The notes: generated from the sequence alone by a model not told the origin. Numbered from the stretch's first letter, positions 49,055-58,862 are shown. The stretch: 64,000 nucleotides of DNA from Solimonas_A sp052035235 (GCA_052035235.1 JBPOHT010000011.1:31522-95521); one strand, 5' to 3'. Made by a program: numbers and translations.

Positions 49055-50227
49055 TCAGCCTTCCGTCGGCTTCGGCGTCAGCGTGTTCTTCAGCTGGCCT
49101 TCCTGCGTGATGACGACCGGCTGCTGGTTGCGCAGCTTCAGCAGCCCGGAGGTCGCCACCTGCTCGCCTTCCTTGATGCCTTCCACCACGATCACGTAGT
49201 CGCCGCGAGCCTCGCCCACCTTGATGAAGCGCTGCGACACTTCCAGGTCGGTGGTCGGGCCGGCCGGCATGTTCGGCATCGGCTCCGGCTTGGGCGCGTT
49301 GGGATCGACCTTCTTCTTCTTCTGCACCACGAACACCGAAGTGCCGTAGGAGTCGTAGTTGATCGCGGTGCGCGGGATCGCCAGGATCTCGCGCGTGCCC
49401 GGCAGCTCCAGGCGCACGCGGCCGAACTGGCCGGCGCGCAGCTGGCGATCCGGGTTCGGCATGCGGGCACGCAGGCGGAAGTTGCGGGTGGCCTCGTCGA
49501 TGCGCGGCTCCACCGCCAGAATCTGGCCGCCGAATTCCAGGTCCGGATAGGCCTCGACCTTGACCGCCACCTTGAAGCCCGGCTTCACGGCGCCGACGTA
49601 CTGCTCCGGCAGGGTCAGGTCGATGTCGATGGGGTCCAGCGACTGCAGGGTGACGATCGGCGAGCCCGGGTTGATGAACTGGCCGACGTTGACACGGCGG
49701 ATGCCCAGCTCACCGGCGAACGGTGCGCGGATTTCCTTCTGAGCCAGCTTGGCGCCCTGCGCCTCGACGGCGGCGCGCGCAGCATTGGCCTCGCTGACCG
49801 CGGCGTCGTAGTCGGACTTGGAGATTGCCTCGAGCTTGTAGAGCTTCTCGCGGCGCGCGCGGTTCAGGTCGGCCAGCTCGGCCTGGGCCTGCAGGCGCTT
49901 GTAGTCGCCGCGCTCGTTGGCCGCATCCAGCGTCAGCAGGCGGTCGCCTTTCTGCACCTGCTGGCCCGACTCGAAGTGGATCGCGGTGATGATGCCGCCG
50001 GACTCGGTGGTGACATCGGTGCCATTGACCGGCACGAAGCTGCCGATGGCCTCGAGCCGGTTGTCCCAGCTCATCTTCTGCACCTTGCCCGCCGTGATCG
50101 TCGCCGCCGGAATCGGCATGGCGTCGACGTACTTGTTCATCATCACGTTGCCCATGTACTTCATGCCGAACACACCACCGAAAACGATGGTGACGAGTAC
50201 CAGCATGATGATCATTCTCTTGGTCAT
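49055..50227 (-). CDS. RND efflux membrane-fusion protein
   Basis: A 390-residue HlyD/AcrA-type adaptor. One membrane anchor at about residues 5-22, then barrel-sandwich hybrid halves with GGIITAIHFESGQQVQKGDRLLTLD and IRAPFAGELGIRRVNVGQFINPGSPIVTLQ, flanking a short coiled coil. A Lys-rich loop (QKKKKVDPN) is unusual. It links the inner-membrane pump to TolC. The gene is between tolC and the permease, the order tetR-tolC-mfp-rnd being less common than mfp-rnd-tolC. Confidence 0.93.
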   Translation of the reverse strand: MTKRMIIMLVLVTIVFGGVFGMKYMGNVMMNKYVDAMPIPAATITAGKVQKMSWDNRLEAIGSFVPVNGTDVTTESGGIITAIHFESGQQVQKGDRLLTLDAANERGDYKRLQAQAELADLNRARREKLYKLEAISKSDYDAAVSEANAARAAVEAQGAKLAQKEIRAPFAGELGIRRVNVGQFINPGSPIVTLQSLDPIDIDLTLPEQYVGAVKPGFKVAVKVEAYPDLEFGGQILAVEPRIDEATRNFRLRARMPNPDRQLRAGQFGRVRLELPGTREILAIPRTAINYDSYGTSVFVVQKKKKVDPNAPKPEPMPNMPAGPTTDLEVSQRFIKVGEARGDYVIVVEGIKEGEQVATSGLLKLRNQQPVVITQEGQLKNTLTPKPTEG

Positions 50228-50255
50228 AACACGTCCTTCAAAGGCAATCTGTGTC

Positions 50256-51599
50256 TTACTGGGCCGAAACGGGTTGCATCAGCTTGTCGATCCCGGCGAA
50301 GTCGCGCTCCGTCAGGTTGCCGGCTGCCTGCTTGAGCTGCAGCAGGTTGAGCAGCAGCGAGTAGCGCGTGGAGTCGTAGTTCAGCTGGGCCTGCACGGTG
50401 CGCGACTGCGCGTCGAGCACGTCGGTGATGGTGCGGGTGCCGGCCTCGTAGCCGGCGCGCGTCGCGGTTTCCGCCGCACGCGCCGAGATCAGTGCCCGGT
50501 TGTAGGCCTGGGTCTCGGAATACGCGGTCTGCACCTGGTTGAAAAGCTGGCGCGTCTGGCGCTCGGTCTCCAGCGTGGTGCGGTTGAGCTCGGCGACGGC
50601 GAAGCGCTCCTTGGCCGCGGCCTGGCGCTTGGCGGCGCTGACGCCACCACCGGCGTAGAGCGGCACCGTCAGCTGCACGCCGATACGCGCATCGTCCGCG
50701 CGCTGGCCGAAGTCGAAATCGCTGTCGTCGCTACGGCCGGCACGCCCCACCAGGTCCAGCGAGGGCGCCGCCTCGGCAACGCGGCTGCGGCGGTCGGCAC
50801 CGGCAATCACGGCGTTCTGCTGGGCCTGCAGGATCGACGGATTGTGCTCGCGCGCGGCCTTGACCCAGTCCTCCACCTGCGCCGGTTCCAGCGGCGGGAA
50901 CTCGGCATCGTCGCGGATCTGCGGCAGGACCACGCGGCCGTTGCCGGTGACCTCGTCGAGCGCGTCTCGGGCATTGTCCAGGGCACGGCGCGCCGACAGC
51001 AGGCGCGCCTGGGCTAGGTCGTCGCGGGCCTGGGCTTCCTTCAGGTCGGTGCCCGGCACCAGTTCCACTTCATAGCGCTTGCGCGTGTCCTCCAGCGACT
51101 CGCGGATGGCCTTGGCCTCGGCGCCGGCCTGCTCCACCGAATCCTGCGCGTTGAGCACGCCGAAATAGCGCTCCGCGGTGCGCAGCAGCATCTTCTGGCG
51201 GCGATCGGTGATGGAGATGTCGCTCAAGGCATCCAGCGCATTGGCGCGCTGGCCGCGGGCGGACCAGTCCAGGCGGAACAGCGCCTGGCGCAGGCTCACG
51301 CCAGCGGACCAGGCCCAGTAGTCGTCCTTGGTGTTGCCGAACACGCCGTCGGAGTCGGTATGCGCGAACTCGTACTTGCCGTCGGCCGAGATCAGCGGCC
51401 GCAACTCGGCGCGCTCCAGCTCGCTGGCCTCGCGGTCGGCCTCGTACTGGGCGATCGAACTGGCGATCGCCGGATCGTGCTGCAGGGCGCGCTGGTAGGC
51501 ATCGCCGAGCGTCATTGCGGAAGCCGGAGCGGAGACGCCGCCCAGCACACCAATCAGCAGCACTGCCAGTTGCCGGCTCTTATTCGCTGCACAGGTCAT
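50256..51599 (-). CDS. TolC-family outer-membrane channel
   Basis: A 447-residue TolC homologue with a signal peptide ending SAPASA near residue 27. Two outer-membrane efflux protein repeats follow; the second has YSETQAYNRALISARAAETATRAGYEAGTRTITDVLDAQ, the typical signature. It forms the trimeric exit duct. Its ATG overlaps the 3' end of the tetR gene by 20 bp, suggesting coupled expression. Confidence 0.92.
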   Translation of the reverse strand: MTCAANKSRQLAVLLIGVLGGVSAPASAMTLGDAYQRALQHDPAIASSIAQYEADREASELERAELRPLISADGKYEFAHTDSDGVFGNTKDDYWAWSAGVSLRQALFRLDWSARGQRANALDALSDISITDRRQKMLLRTAERYFGVLNAQDSVEQAGAEAKAIRESLEDTRKRYEVELVPGTDLKEAQARDDLAQARLLSARRALDNARDALDEVTGNGRVVLPQIRDDAEFPPLEPAQVEDWVKAAREHNPSILQAQQNAVIAGADRRSRVAEAAPSLDLVGRAGRSDDSDFDFGQRADDARIGVQLTVPLYAGGGVSAAKRQAAAKERFAVAELNRTTLETERQTRQLFNQVQTAYSETQAYNRALISARAAETATRAGYEAGTRTITDVLDAQSRTVQAQLNYDSTRYSLLLNLLQLKQAAGNLTERDFAGIDKLMQPVSAQ

Positions 51600-52305
51600 C
51601 GAACACCTCGTTGCAAATTCTCTTGATCAGGGCATCCAGGGCCGCACCGTCGCCGACATCCACCAGCGGGCGCCAACCGTAACCGTTGAGCATCACCTGC
51701 GTATGGCGACACATCAGCCGGTAGGGATCACGTATGTTGAAATCTTCCAGCACGCCCTCGGCGTGCACCAGGTTGTGCGTCCCGGCGGACAGCGCCCAGA
51801 GGCCGGTGCAGATTTCCTCGGCCGCCATGCCGCGCAGCTCCAGCTCACCGGCCGCGACACCGTCGTTGACGATACCCGTCACCATGTCGGCGATCGGATC
51901 GCTGGCAACCAGCATCGCCTGGCGGCGCTCGGTGGAGGCGGCCTTCCAGACCACCTCGGTGAAGACGTACTGACCCAGGCGGAAGAAGTCCGGATTGCGG
52001 CGCACGAAGATCATGTCGGCCACCGCGATCGCCACCATGCGGTCGCGTGCCTTGGCCTGCCACTGCGTGGCACGCTGGAACATGGCGACGTGCTTTTCGG
52101 TATCCACTGCGGCCAGGGCCAGCAGCAGGTCTTCCTTGGAGGCGAAGTGCTTGTAGAGGGTGCCGACCGCGTATTCGCTCTTTTCGGCGATACGCGACAT
52201 CTGCAGGTTCAGCAGCCCCTCGTCGCGGATCAGGTCGCGCGCGCAGTCCAGGAAGACCTGTTCACGGTCCTCGAACTCACGCTGGCGACGTTCCTTGGTG
52301 CCCAT
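51580..52305 (-). CDS. TetR-family repressor of the efflux operon
   Basis: A 241-residue TetR protein. HTH at about residues 37-60 (LQMSRIAEKSEYAVGTLYKHFASKEDLL). It is the first gene of the operon and overlaps tolC by 20 bp, and a perfect 23-bp palindrome lies 48 bp upstream, so it very likely represses its own operon. The inducer is probably a pump substrate. Confidence 0.88.
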   Translation of the reverse strand: MGTKERRQREFEDREQVFLDCARDLIRDEGLLNLQMSRIAEKSEYAVGTLYKHFASKEDLLLALAAVDTEKHVAMFQRATQWQAKARDRMVAIAVADMIFVRRNPDFFRLGQYVFTEVVWKAASTERRQAMLVASDPIADMVTGIVNDGVAAGELELRGMAAEEICTGLWALSAGTHNLVHAEGVLEDFNIRDPYRLMCRHTQVMLNGYGWRPLVDVGDGAALDALIKRICNEVFDDLCSE

Positions 52306-52352
52306 GAGGCGGGAGGACTGGAGAGGAGAGAATGAAAATGTAATGCCGATTT

Positions 52353-52375
52353 ATTCGTGAATCTTATTCACGAAT
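52353..52375. promoter_or_regulatory. 23-bp palindromic operator of the tetR-tolC-mfp-rnd operon
   Basis: ATTCGTGAAT-CTT-ATTCACGAAT, two perfect 10-bp arms, located 48-70 bp upstream of the TetR start codon. A+T-rich flanks in an otherwise G+C-rich region are consistent with an overlapping promoter. The length and symmetry are normal for a TetR operator. The rest of the 211-bp gap shows nothing else clear. Confidence 0.83.
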
Positions 52376-52516
52376 TGTGTCAAATACAAGGCGTGATGGT
52401 TTATTTACAGATGTCAGATCGCGAACAATCCATCAAGCCCATGTTTTTCATGGACTATCCTGGAAATCCCCGAATTGACCCTGTGCGCAGCTGGAGACGA
52501 CTACTGCGCTTCCAGG

Positions 52517-53263
52517 CTAGGCCGACATGAATTGCCCGCCGTTGACCGGCAGGTTGGCGCCCGTGATGAAGGCCGCCTGCTCGGCACAGAGGAAGGTCAC
52601 TGCGCTGGCGATGTCCTGCGGCTGGCCGAAGCGGCCGGCGGGGATGCCCTCGAGGATGCGGGTGCGGACGTCCTCGGGCACGGCGCGGATCATCGGGCTG
52701 TCGATGTAGCCCGGGGAGACCGTGTTGACCGTGACCCCCTTGCGCGCGGTTTCCGCGGCCAGGGCCATGGTGAAGCCATGGACGCCGGCCTTGGCGGCGG
52801 AGTAGTTGGTCTGGCCGAACTGCCCTTTCTGGCCGTTGACCGAGGAGATGTTGACGATGCGACCCCAGCCACGCCCGCACATGCCTTCGACCACGTGGCG
52901 GCTGGTGTTGAAGACGCTGTCGAGGTTCACGCGCAGCACGTCCTGCCACTGCTGGGGCTGCATGCGCCGCAGGGGCGCATCCCGGGTGATGCCGGCGCAG
53001 TTGACCAGGATGTCGAGCGTTCCGATGCGGCCAATGGCGGCGGCGCTGGCCTCGAAGCTGGCCACGTCGAAAGGCTCCAGGGCGATCTCCAGGCCCTCGG
53101 CCTGCCAGCGTGCCTGCTGCTCCTGTGCCGCCGCCAGGTCGAACTCCGCGCAGTTGGCGATGACCTGGGCTCCGGTGCCGGCCAGGGCCGCGCAGATGCG
53201 CGAGCCGATGGCGCCGGTGCCACCGGTGACCAGAGCCCGCCGCCCGGAGAGGTCGATACGCAT
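52517..53263 (-). CDS. phaB: Acetoacetyl-CoA reductase (PhaB-like)
   Basis: A 248-residue SDR with the PhaB fingerprint: GGTGAIGSRI cofactor loop, NCAGITRDAPLRRM, ISSVNGQKGQFGQTNYSAAK catalytic Ser/Tyr/Lys segment, and VNGGQFMS end. It reduces acetoacetyl-CoA to 3-hydroxybutyryl-CoA with NADPH, a step to polyhydroxybutyrate. Typical cofactor-selecting residues CAEFD after beta-2 differ slightly from the model enzyme. No PHB synthase is in view. It overlaps the carbonic anhydrase gene by ATGA. Confidence 0.82.
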   Translation of the reverse strand: MRIDLSGRRALVTGGTGAIGSRICAALAGTGAQVIANCAEFDLAAAQEQQARWQAEGLEIALEPFDVASFEASAAAIGRIGTLDILVNCAGITRDAPLRRMQPQQWQDVLRVNLDSVFNTSRHVVEGMCGRGWGRIVNISSVNGQKGQFGQTNYSAAKAGVHGFTMALAAETARKGVTVNTVSPGYIDSPMIRAVPEDVRTRILEGIPAGRFGQPQDIASAVTFLCAEQAAFITGANLPVNGGQFMSA

Positions 53264-53949
53264 CAGGTGTTCCGGCGGCCCGAGTAGTGCTCGCGGCGTG
53301 CCGCGCCGATCTTGGCAACGGCCTCGGAACGCAGCGCTTCCAGGTTGGTCTCGGCATCCACGCTGAAGTCCAGGTGCCGCAGGCGTCCGTCGCCCAGGCG
53401 GTAGATCCAGCCGTGCACCGCCAGCTTCTGCCCACGCGCCCAGGCATTGCGCACCGGCACCGAGGTGCAGACGTTGAAGGACTGCTCCAGCACGTTCAGC
53501 TCGCAGAGGAAGGACTCGCGCTGGTGGTCGTTGTCCTGCTCATTCAGCACGCCGGCATGGCGTGCTGCTACCGAGCGCACCTGGCTCAGCCAGAAGTCGG
53601 AGACGCCGCCCAGTTCCTTGGCATGTAGCGCCGCATGCACGCCGGAGCAACGGTAGTGCCCCACCACCATGATGTGCTCCACCTTGAGCACCTCCACGGC
53701 AAACTGGATCACCGACTGCGCGTTGACGTCCGACAGCGGCACCACGTTGGCGATGTTGCGATGCACGAACAGCTCGCCCGGCTGCAGGTCAACGATTTCG
53801 TTGGCCGGCACGCGCGAGTCGGAGCAGCCGATCCAGAGGTATTTCGGGGTCTGCTGGCCGACCAGGCGCTTGAAGAACTCGGGGTCATCGGCCACTACCC
53901 GCTCCGCCCAGCGTTCGTTGCGGTCAAGCAGGTCCTGTAGGTCGTCCAA
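53263..53949 (-). CDS. can: Beta-class carbonic anhydrase
   Basis: A 228-residue zinc carbonic anhydrase close in size to E. coli Can (220). Zinc ligands Cys and Asp in GCSDSRVPA and His/Cys in GHYRCSGV are all present. The TTG at 53947-53949, six bases after GGAG, gives a start at LDDLQDLLDRNERWA that matches the family N terminus; the ATG further upstream at 54105 would add 52 unsupported residues. Its stop overlaps the phaB-like start. The enzyme supplies bicarbonate for carboxylation reactions. Confidence 0.9.
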   Translation of the reverse strand: MDDLQDLLDRNERWAERVVADDPEFFKRLVGQQTPKYLWIGCSDSRVPANEIVDLQPGELFVHRNIANVVPLSDVNAQSVIQFAVEVLKVEHIMVVGHYRCSGVHAALHAKELGGVSDFWLSQVRSVAARHAGVLNEQDNDHQRESFLCELNVLEQSFNVCTSVPVRNAWARGQKLAVHGWIYRLGDGRLRHLDFSVDAETNLEALRSEAVAKIGAARREHYSGRRNT

Positions 53950-54131
53950 GGGGGACTCCGGTCTGGGTTGGGATAAGGGCCTGGATTCTAGGGCAATTCC
54001 GCCCGTTCGCCCCCGCCCTCCCGGCCGATGCGGACCGGCCAGGGCCGACAAGTGGAGGTTTTCCGGCGGCGAAACGGCCATTCCGGCGCCGGATTTCCGG
54101 CGCATGCTAGTCCCGACTCCCTTGGAATCCT

Positions 54132-54158
54132 GGCCCGCCTCAAGCGGGCCTTCTTTTT
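54132..54158 (+). terminator. Plus-strand terminator without an obvious upstream gene
   Basis: GGCCCGC CTCAA GCGGGCC TTCTTTTT reads as a rho-independent terminator on the plus strand, but the flanking genes are both on the minus strand. Read on the minus strand it has no U-tract. The 180 bp between the carbonic anhydrase start and this site contain no convincing ORF, so it may end a small RNA. Confidence 0.7.
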
Positions 54159-54167
54159 GGGGAAGCC

Positions 54168-54728
54168 TCAGACCCGCCAGTTGGCGTTGCGCTCCCAGAA
54201 TTCCACGCTGCGGCGGTAAGCGGCCCGGTCCATCGGCACACCGGAACCACCCTCCTCCACGCCCAGCGCATTACGCATCATCGTGATCGGCGCCATCGGA
54301 ATCTCCTCCGGCTCGGCCGTGGCAAGGCAGCCGACCACGCCCCAGTCGGCGTCCACCGGCGTGCCTTCCTTGAGCATCTGCTCGCGGCTGTAGAGGATCA
54401 CCACGAGGTAGCTGGCCACCGGCGGCTCCACGCCCTCGAACCAGCGCACCAGCACCGGCAATTCCTCGCGAGAGCGGGCCTCGTAGCCGCTACGTAGCAG
54501 GTGCTGGTTCTCGGTAGTGATCGGCGCGGTCAGGCAACGCGTCTGCGTCCAGTTGGCATGCACGTGCAGCTTGCAGAACGGCGCATAGCCCTCCAGCACC
54601 TTCAGGGGCTCGTGTTCGTTCAGGTAGCGCTCCCATTCCGCGGGCGTGGTGCCGACGATGGCATTGCGGCGTCCCGAGGACGGAAACAGGCGGGTGCGGG
54701 CGAAGGGGGTGAGGGCGATCTTCGTCAT
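54168..54728 (-). CDS. DUF3228 family protein
   Basis: A 186-residue protein with the DUF3228 start MTKIALTPFARTRLFP and later WTQTRCLTAPITTENQHLLRSGYEARSREELPVLVRWF. It has no signal or membrane segment. ATG 54728 is preferred over the open extension to 54788, which reads into the tRNA terminator. Function is unknown. Confidence 0.82.
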   Translation of the reverse strand: MTKIALTPFARTRLFPSSGRRNAIVGTTPAEWERYLNEHEPLKVLEGYAPFCKLHVHANWTQTRCLTAPITTENQHLLRSGYEARSREELPVLVRWFEGVEPPVASYLVVILYSREQMLKEGTPVDADWGVVGCLATAEPEEIPMAPITMMRNALGVEEGGSGVPMDRAAYRRSVEFWERNANWRV

Positions 54729-54752
54729 GGCGCTGGCTGAACTCCAGATACA

Positions 54753-54778
54753 AGAAAGCCCGCTTTCGCGGGCTTTCT
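54753..54778 (-). terminator. Hairpin downstream of tRNA-Gln
   Basis: AGAAAGCCCGC / GCGGGCTTTCT with a four-base loop; on the minus strand it is followed by a short TTGTAT. It ends 14 nt from the tRNA 3' end and is the likely transcription stop of the tRNA. Confidence 0.75.
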
Positions 54779-54792
54779 CTTGCTGCATCGGA

Positions 54793-54866
54793 TGGTTGGG
54801 AGACTAGGACTCGAACCTAGATAAACAGAGTCAGAATCTGTTGTCCTACCATTAGACGATCTCCCA
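54793..54866 (-). tRNA. tRNA-Gln (CTG anticodon)
   Basis: A 74-nt cloverleaf with encoded CCA. The acceptor stem TGGGAGA / TCTCCCA pairs perfectly, the anticodon stem is ACAGA / TCTGT with loop TTCTGAC (anticodon CTG, reads CAG), and the T arm has TTCGAGTCC. It starts with U1 as in E. coli tRNA-Gln. It is upstream of DUF3228 and downstream of rpsI. Confidence 0.95.
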
Positions 54867-54911
54867 TCCGGTACCGGAAATCGTAGGGCGGCGAGTATAA
54901 CCCCGCCGCCC

Positions 54912-54940
54912 CAAAAGCCAAGCGCTTTTTTAGCGCTTGG
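54912..54940 (-). terminator. Terminator of the rplM-rpsI operon
   Basis: On the minus strand CCAAGCGCT, AAAAA loop, AGCGCTTGG, then CTTTTGG. The rpsI stop codon lies inside the hairpin, so terminator and coding sequence overlap. Confidence 0.8.
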
Positions 54941-55328
54941 AGTACTGCGTGCCGCGGCGGGCCTTGTGCAGACCGACCTTCTTACGTTCAACCTCACGAG
55001 CGTCGCGGGTGACGAGGCCAGCCTGGCGCAGGGCCGGGCGGAAGCTCTCGTCGTACTGCATCAGCGCGCGGGTGATGCCGTGGCGCACAGCGCCGGCCTG
55101 GCCCGAAGGACCGCCGCCGACGACGGTGATCTTGATGTCGAAGCGGGTCAGCGCGTCGACCAGTTCCAGCGGCTGGCGAACCAGCATGCGGGAGGTCTCA
55201 CGGCCGAAGTACTCTTCGACCGTCTTGCTGTTGATGGTGATCGCGCCGGAGCCCGGCTTGAGGAACACGCGTGCCGCAGCAGTCTTGCGACGGCCCGTGC
55301 CGTACTTGTATTCGATGTTCTTGGCCAT
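54930..55328 (-). CDS. rpsI: 30S ribosomal protein S9
   Basis: A 132-residue S9 with the N-terminal YGTGRRKTAAARVF, the GGGPSGQAGAVRHGI motif and the invariant tail ending YSKR that contacts P-site tRNA. It follows rplM by 12 bp as in most bacteria and shares its transcript. Confidence 0.98.
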   Translation of the reverse strand: MAKNIEYKYGTGRRKTAAARVFLKPGSGAITINSKTVEEYFGRETSRMLVRQPLELVDALTRFDIKITVVGGGPSGQAGAVRHGITRALMQYDESFRPALRQAGLVTRDAREVERKKVGLHKARRGTQYSKR

Positions 55329-55340
55329 GGAATCAGAACC

Positions 55341-55769
55341 TTAGAAGTTGAGCGGCTTCGGCTGCTGCGCGGTGTGCGGGTGCTCGGCACCGGCGTACAC
55401 CTTCAGCTTGCGGAGCTGTGCGAAGCCCAGCGGGCCGGTCGGGAGCATGCCCTTGACCGCCTTCTCGAGGACGCGGGTCGGGTGCTCCTGCAGCATCTTG
55501 CCCAGGGTGGTCGACTTGATGCCGCCCGGGTGCCCGGTGTGGCGGTAGTACACCTTGTCCTGAAGCTTGTTGCCCGTAGCCTTGATCTTGTCGACATTGA
55601 TCACGACGATGTAATCGCCGGTGTCGCAGTTCGGGGTGTACTCGGGCTTGTGCTTGCCGCGCAGGCGACGGGCACACTCGGTGGCCAGTCGGCCCAAAAC
55701 CTTGTCCGTTGCGTCAATCACGTACCAGTCGCGCTTGACGGTTTCGGAATTCACGAAGATGGTCTTCAT
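55341..55769 (-). CDS. rplM: 50S ribosomal protein L13
   Basis: A 142-residue L13, the standard length: WYVIDATDKVLGRLATECARRLRGKHKPEYTPN and the DKVYYRHTGHPGG loop. ATG 55769 starts the conserved MKTIFVNSETVKRDW; the upstream ATG at 55784 would add five residues. A short hairpin (55801-55816) lies in the leader, where L13 autoregulation acts in E. coli. Confidence 0.98.
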   Translation of the reverse strand: MKTIFVNSETVKRDWYVIDATDKVLGRLATECARRLRGKHKPEYTPNCDTGDYIVVINVDKIKATGNKLQDKVYYRHTGHPGGIKSTTLGKMLQEHPTRVLEKAVKGMLPTGPLGFAQLRKLKVYAGAEHPHTAQQPKPLNF

Positions 55770-55800
55770 CGTTCCATTCCACATCGGTAGTTATAGTTCA

Positions 55801-55816
55801 GTTGCCCAAAGGCAAC
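55801..55816 (-). promoter_or_regulatory. Hairpin in the rplM leader
   Basis: GTTGCC / GGCAAC with a TTTG loop, 32-47 nt before the rplM start codon. It could be the L13 autoregulatory site, but its sequence is not clearly the E. coli element. Confidence 0.4.
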
Positions 55817-55964
55817 CTCAGTGCAGCCCCGGCAACCCTTGAAGGAGGCCGGAAAGGTCGCGGAGTTTAGTGATTCAGCCCTCTCCGCGCAAGCCCCGGG
55901 CCGTCCGCCGGCCGGTTTTTGCTAAGCTGGCAGGCCATTTATCCCGTTTTTGCCGCTTTTGCCC

Positions 55965-56486
55965 ATGTCCGCGCGCCGACTCGCCGCCCTGATCGCCCTG
56001 GCTGCAAGCAGCCCCCTGCTGGCCGCCGAAACCACGGTGCCGGAGCCGGTTGCCGCCGTCGCGCCGGAAGCCGCCACCGCAGCGGAACCCGGCCCGGAAG
56101 AGGCGCCGGCAAGCCCGGAGGTCCCGGCTGCCGAGGCTGCGCCGGCCACGGAGCCCGCCCCGGAAACCGCCCCCACGACAGCGCCGCCGCCCTCCCCCGC
56201 CGCCCCACAGGCGCGCGAGGTTGAAGGGACCAAGCTGTTGTTCCTGCGCATGAACCTGCGCATCAAGCTGGTGGAGCAGGAGCTGCTGTCGATGAGCCCG
56301 GACCGGCTGCTGGAGCACATGGAGGTGGCCTCGGACATCCTGGCGCAGCTACGCAGCCGCCCCCTCGAAGAACCCGAGATCGCCCGCGCCGACAGCATGG
56401 AGCAGTACCTGCAGTTCCTGGCCGAGAGCTATGTCCAGCTTCATACGGGCAAGGCGCCGAAGAAGCGGAAGCCGGGGCGCAAGTAA
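55965..56486 (+). CDS. Exported Ala/Pro/Glu-rich hypothetical protein
   Basis: A 173-residue protein. A signal peptide (ending SPLLAA) is followed by a low-complexity Pro/Ala/Glu stretch of about 65 residues, then a short helical domain rich in Leu, Glu and Arg (LLFLRMNLRIKLVEQELLSM and onward), and a basic tail. It has no recognised family. ATG 55965 is the first in-frame ATG before the signal sequence. It is divergent from rplM. Confidence 0.6.
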   Translation: MSARRLAALIALAASSPLLAAETTVPEPVAAVAPEAATAAEPGPEEAPASPEVPAAEAAPATEPAPETAPTTAPPPSPAAPQAREVEGTKLLFLRMNLRIKLVEQELLSMSPDRLLEHMEVASDILAQLRSRPLEEPEIARADSMEQYLQFLAESYVQLHTGKAPKKRKPGRK

Positions 56487-56530
56487 CGCCGCGCCGGCCC
56501 GGCTCCCTACCCCAGGAGACGGCCCGTATC

Positions 56531-56565
56531 GAAAAAAGGATGCCCGGTGGGCATCCTTATTTTTG
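56531..56565. terminator. Bidirectional terminator
   Basis: AAAAAAGGATGCCC GGT GGGCATCC TTATTTTT can terminate both the exported protein gene (plus) and the pilU-type gene (minus), which converge here. Confidence 0.85.
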
Positions 56566-57627
56566 TTATCCGCCGAAATTGATCTTCGCTTCCAGGTTGG
56601 TGCGCGAGTCAGCGTTGTTCAAGGCTTCGTCCAGCTCGATGATGCCTTGCTTGTAGAGGTTGTAGAGCGAGGCGTCGAAGGTCAGCACGCCCTTGTCCGA
56701 GGACTGGTTCATGGCGTCCTTGATCTCGTCGATACGCTTGTGGAGGATCAGCTCCTGCACGTACGGCGTGTTGATCATGACCTCGAAGGCCGGCACGCGG
56801 CGGCCATCCTTACGGCGCACGAGGCGCTGCGAAATGATCGCGCGCAGCGTCAGTCCCAGGTCCATGTAGAGCTGGTCGCGCAGATCGGGCGGGTACAGGT
56901 TCACGATACGCTGCAGCGCCTGGTTGGCGTTGTTGGCATGCAGGGTCGAGACCGCCAGGTGACCGGTGTTGGCCAGCTGGATGCAGGCCTCCATGGTCTC
57001 GCGCACGCGCACCTCGCCGATCAGGATCATGTCCGGCGCCTCGCGCAGCGAACTCTTCAGCGCGCGCTCGTAGCTGATCGTATCGGTGCCGACTTCGCGC
57101 TGGTTGACGATGCTGCGGCGGTTCGGATGCACGAACTCCACCGGATCTTCGATCGTCAGGATATGGCCGCTGCTCAGTTCATTGCGGTGATTGATCATCG
57201 CCGCCAGCGTGGTCGACTTGCCCGAGCCGGTGGCGCCGACCATCAGGACCAGGCCGCGCTTGAGCATGATCAGGTCGCCCAGCACCTCGGGCACGCCCAG
57301 TTCGGCAATCGTCGGCACTTGGGACTTGACGTAACGCAGCACCATGCCGAGCGTGCCGCGCTGATGGAAGATGTTCACGCGAAAGCGGCCGAGGCCGCCG
57401 GCCTGGGTTGCCAGGTCCAGTTCCCAGTGCTCTTCCAGGTGCTTCTGCTGTTCCGGTGTCAGGATGCTGTAGGCCAGCTCGCGAATGAACTCGGACGTCA
57501 GCAGCGTCTTGCCGACCGCGTGCATCTCGCCCTCGATCTTCAGCATCGCCGGCGCATTGGCCGTGAAGAAGATGTCGGAGGCATTCTTCTCCACCGCCAG
57601 TTTCAGATACGGCAGGATCTTCAGCAT
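56566..57627 (-). CDS. PilT/PilU-family type IV pilus ATPase (third copy)
   Basis: A 353-residue retraction ATPase homologue. Walker A GATGSGKSTT, Asp box, Walker B MILIGEVR and the HIS box are present, and the N terminus DIFFTANAPAMLKIEGEM is of the PilU-like type. It is similar to pilU upstream yet distinct, so the locus has three related ATPases in a row (pilT, pilU, this). It follows pilU by 37 bp. It likely modulates retraction force or acts as a backup motor. Confidence 0.85.
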   Translation of the reverse strand: MLKILPYLKLAVEKNASDIFFTANAPAMLKIEGEMHAVGKTLLTSEFIRELAYSILTPEQQKHLEEHWELDLATQAGGLGRFRVNIFHQRGTLGMVLRYVKSQVPTIAELGVPEVLGDLIMLKRGLVLMVGATGSGKSTTLAAMINHRNELSSGHILTIEDPVEFVHPNRRSIVNQREVGTDTISYERALKSSLREAPDMILIGEVRVRETMEACIQLANTGHLAVSTLHANNANQALQRIVNLYPPDLRDQLYMDLGLTLRAIISQRLVRRKDGRRVPAFEVMINTPYVQELILHKRIDEIKDAMNQSSDKGVLTFDASLYNLYKQGIIELDEALNNADSRTNLEAKINFGG

Positions 57628-57664
57628 CTCGGTACCACTCCCTGTGTTCGAGTCGGATGCACGT

Positions 57665-58828
<1,164 letters not shown>

Positions 58829-58862
58829 CGCCGGCCTCCCCTGGGGTTCTTGCGACCCGAAT

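Noticed and set aside
45769..49110. A 1113-codon open frame on the plus strand opposite the RND permease
   Set aside because: His/Asp/Gln/Arg-rich shadow of a certain RND gene.
54028..54219. A 63-codon plus-strand ORF before and across the orphan terminator
   Set aside because: It runs through the terminator hairpin, has no domain and composition typical of chance frames.
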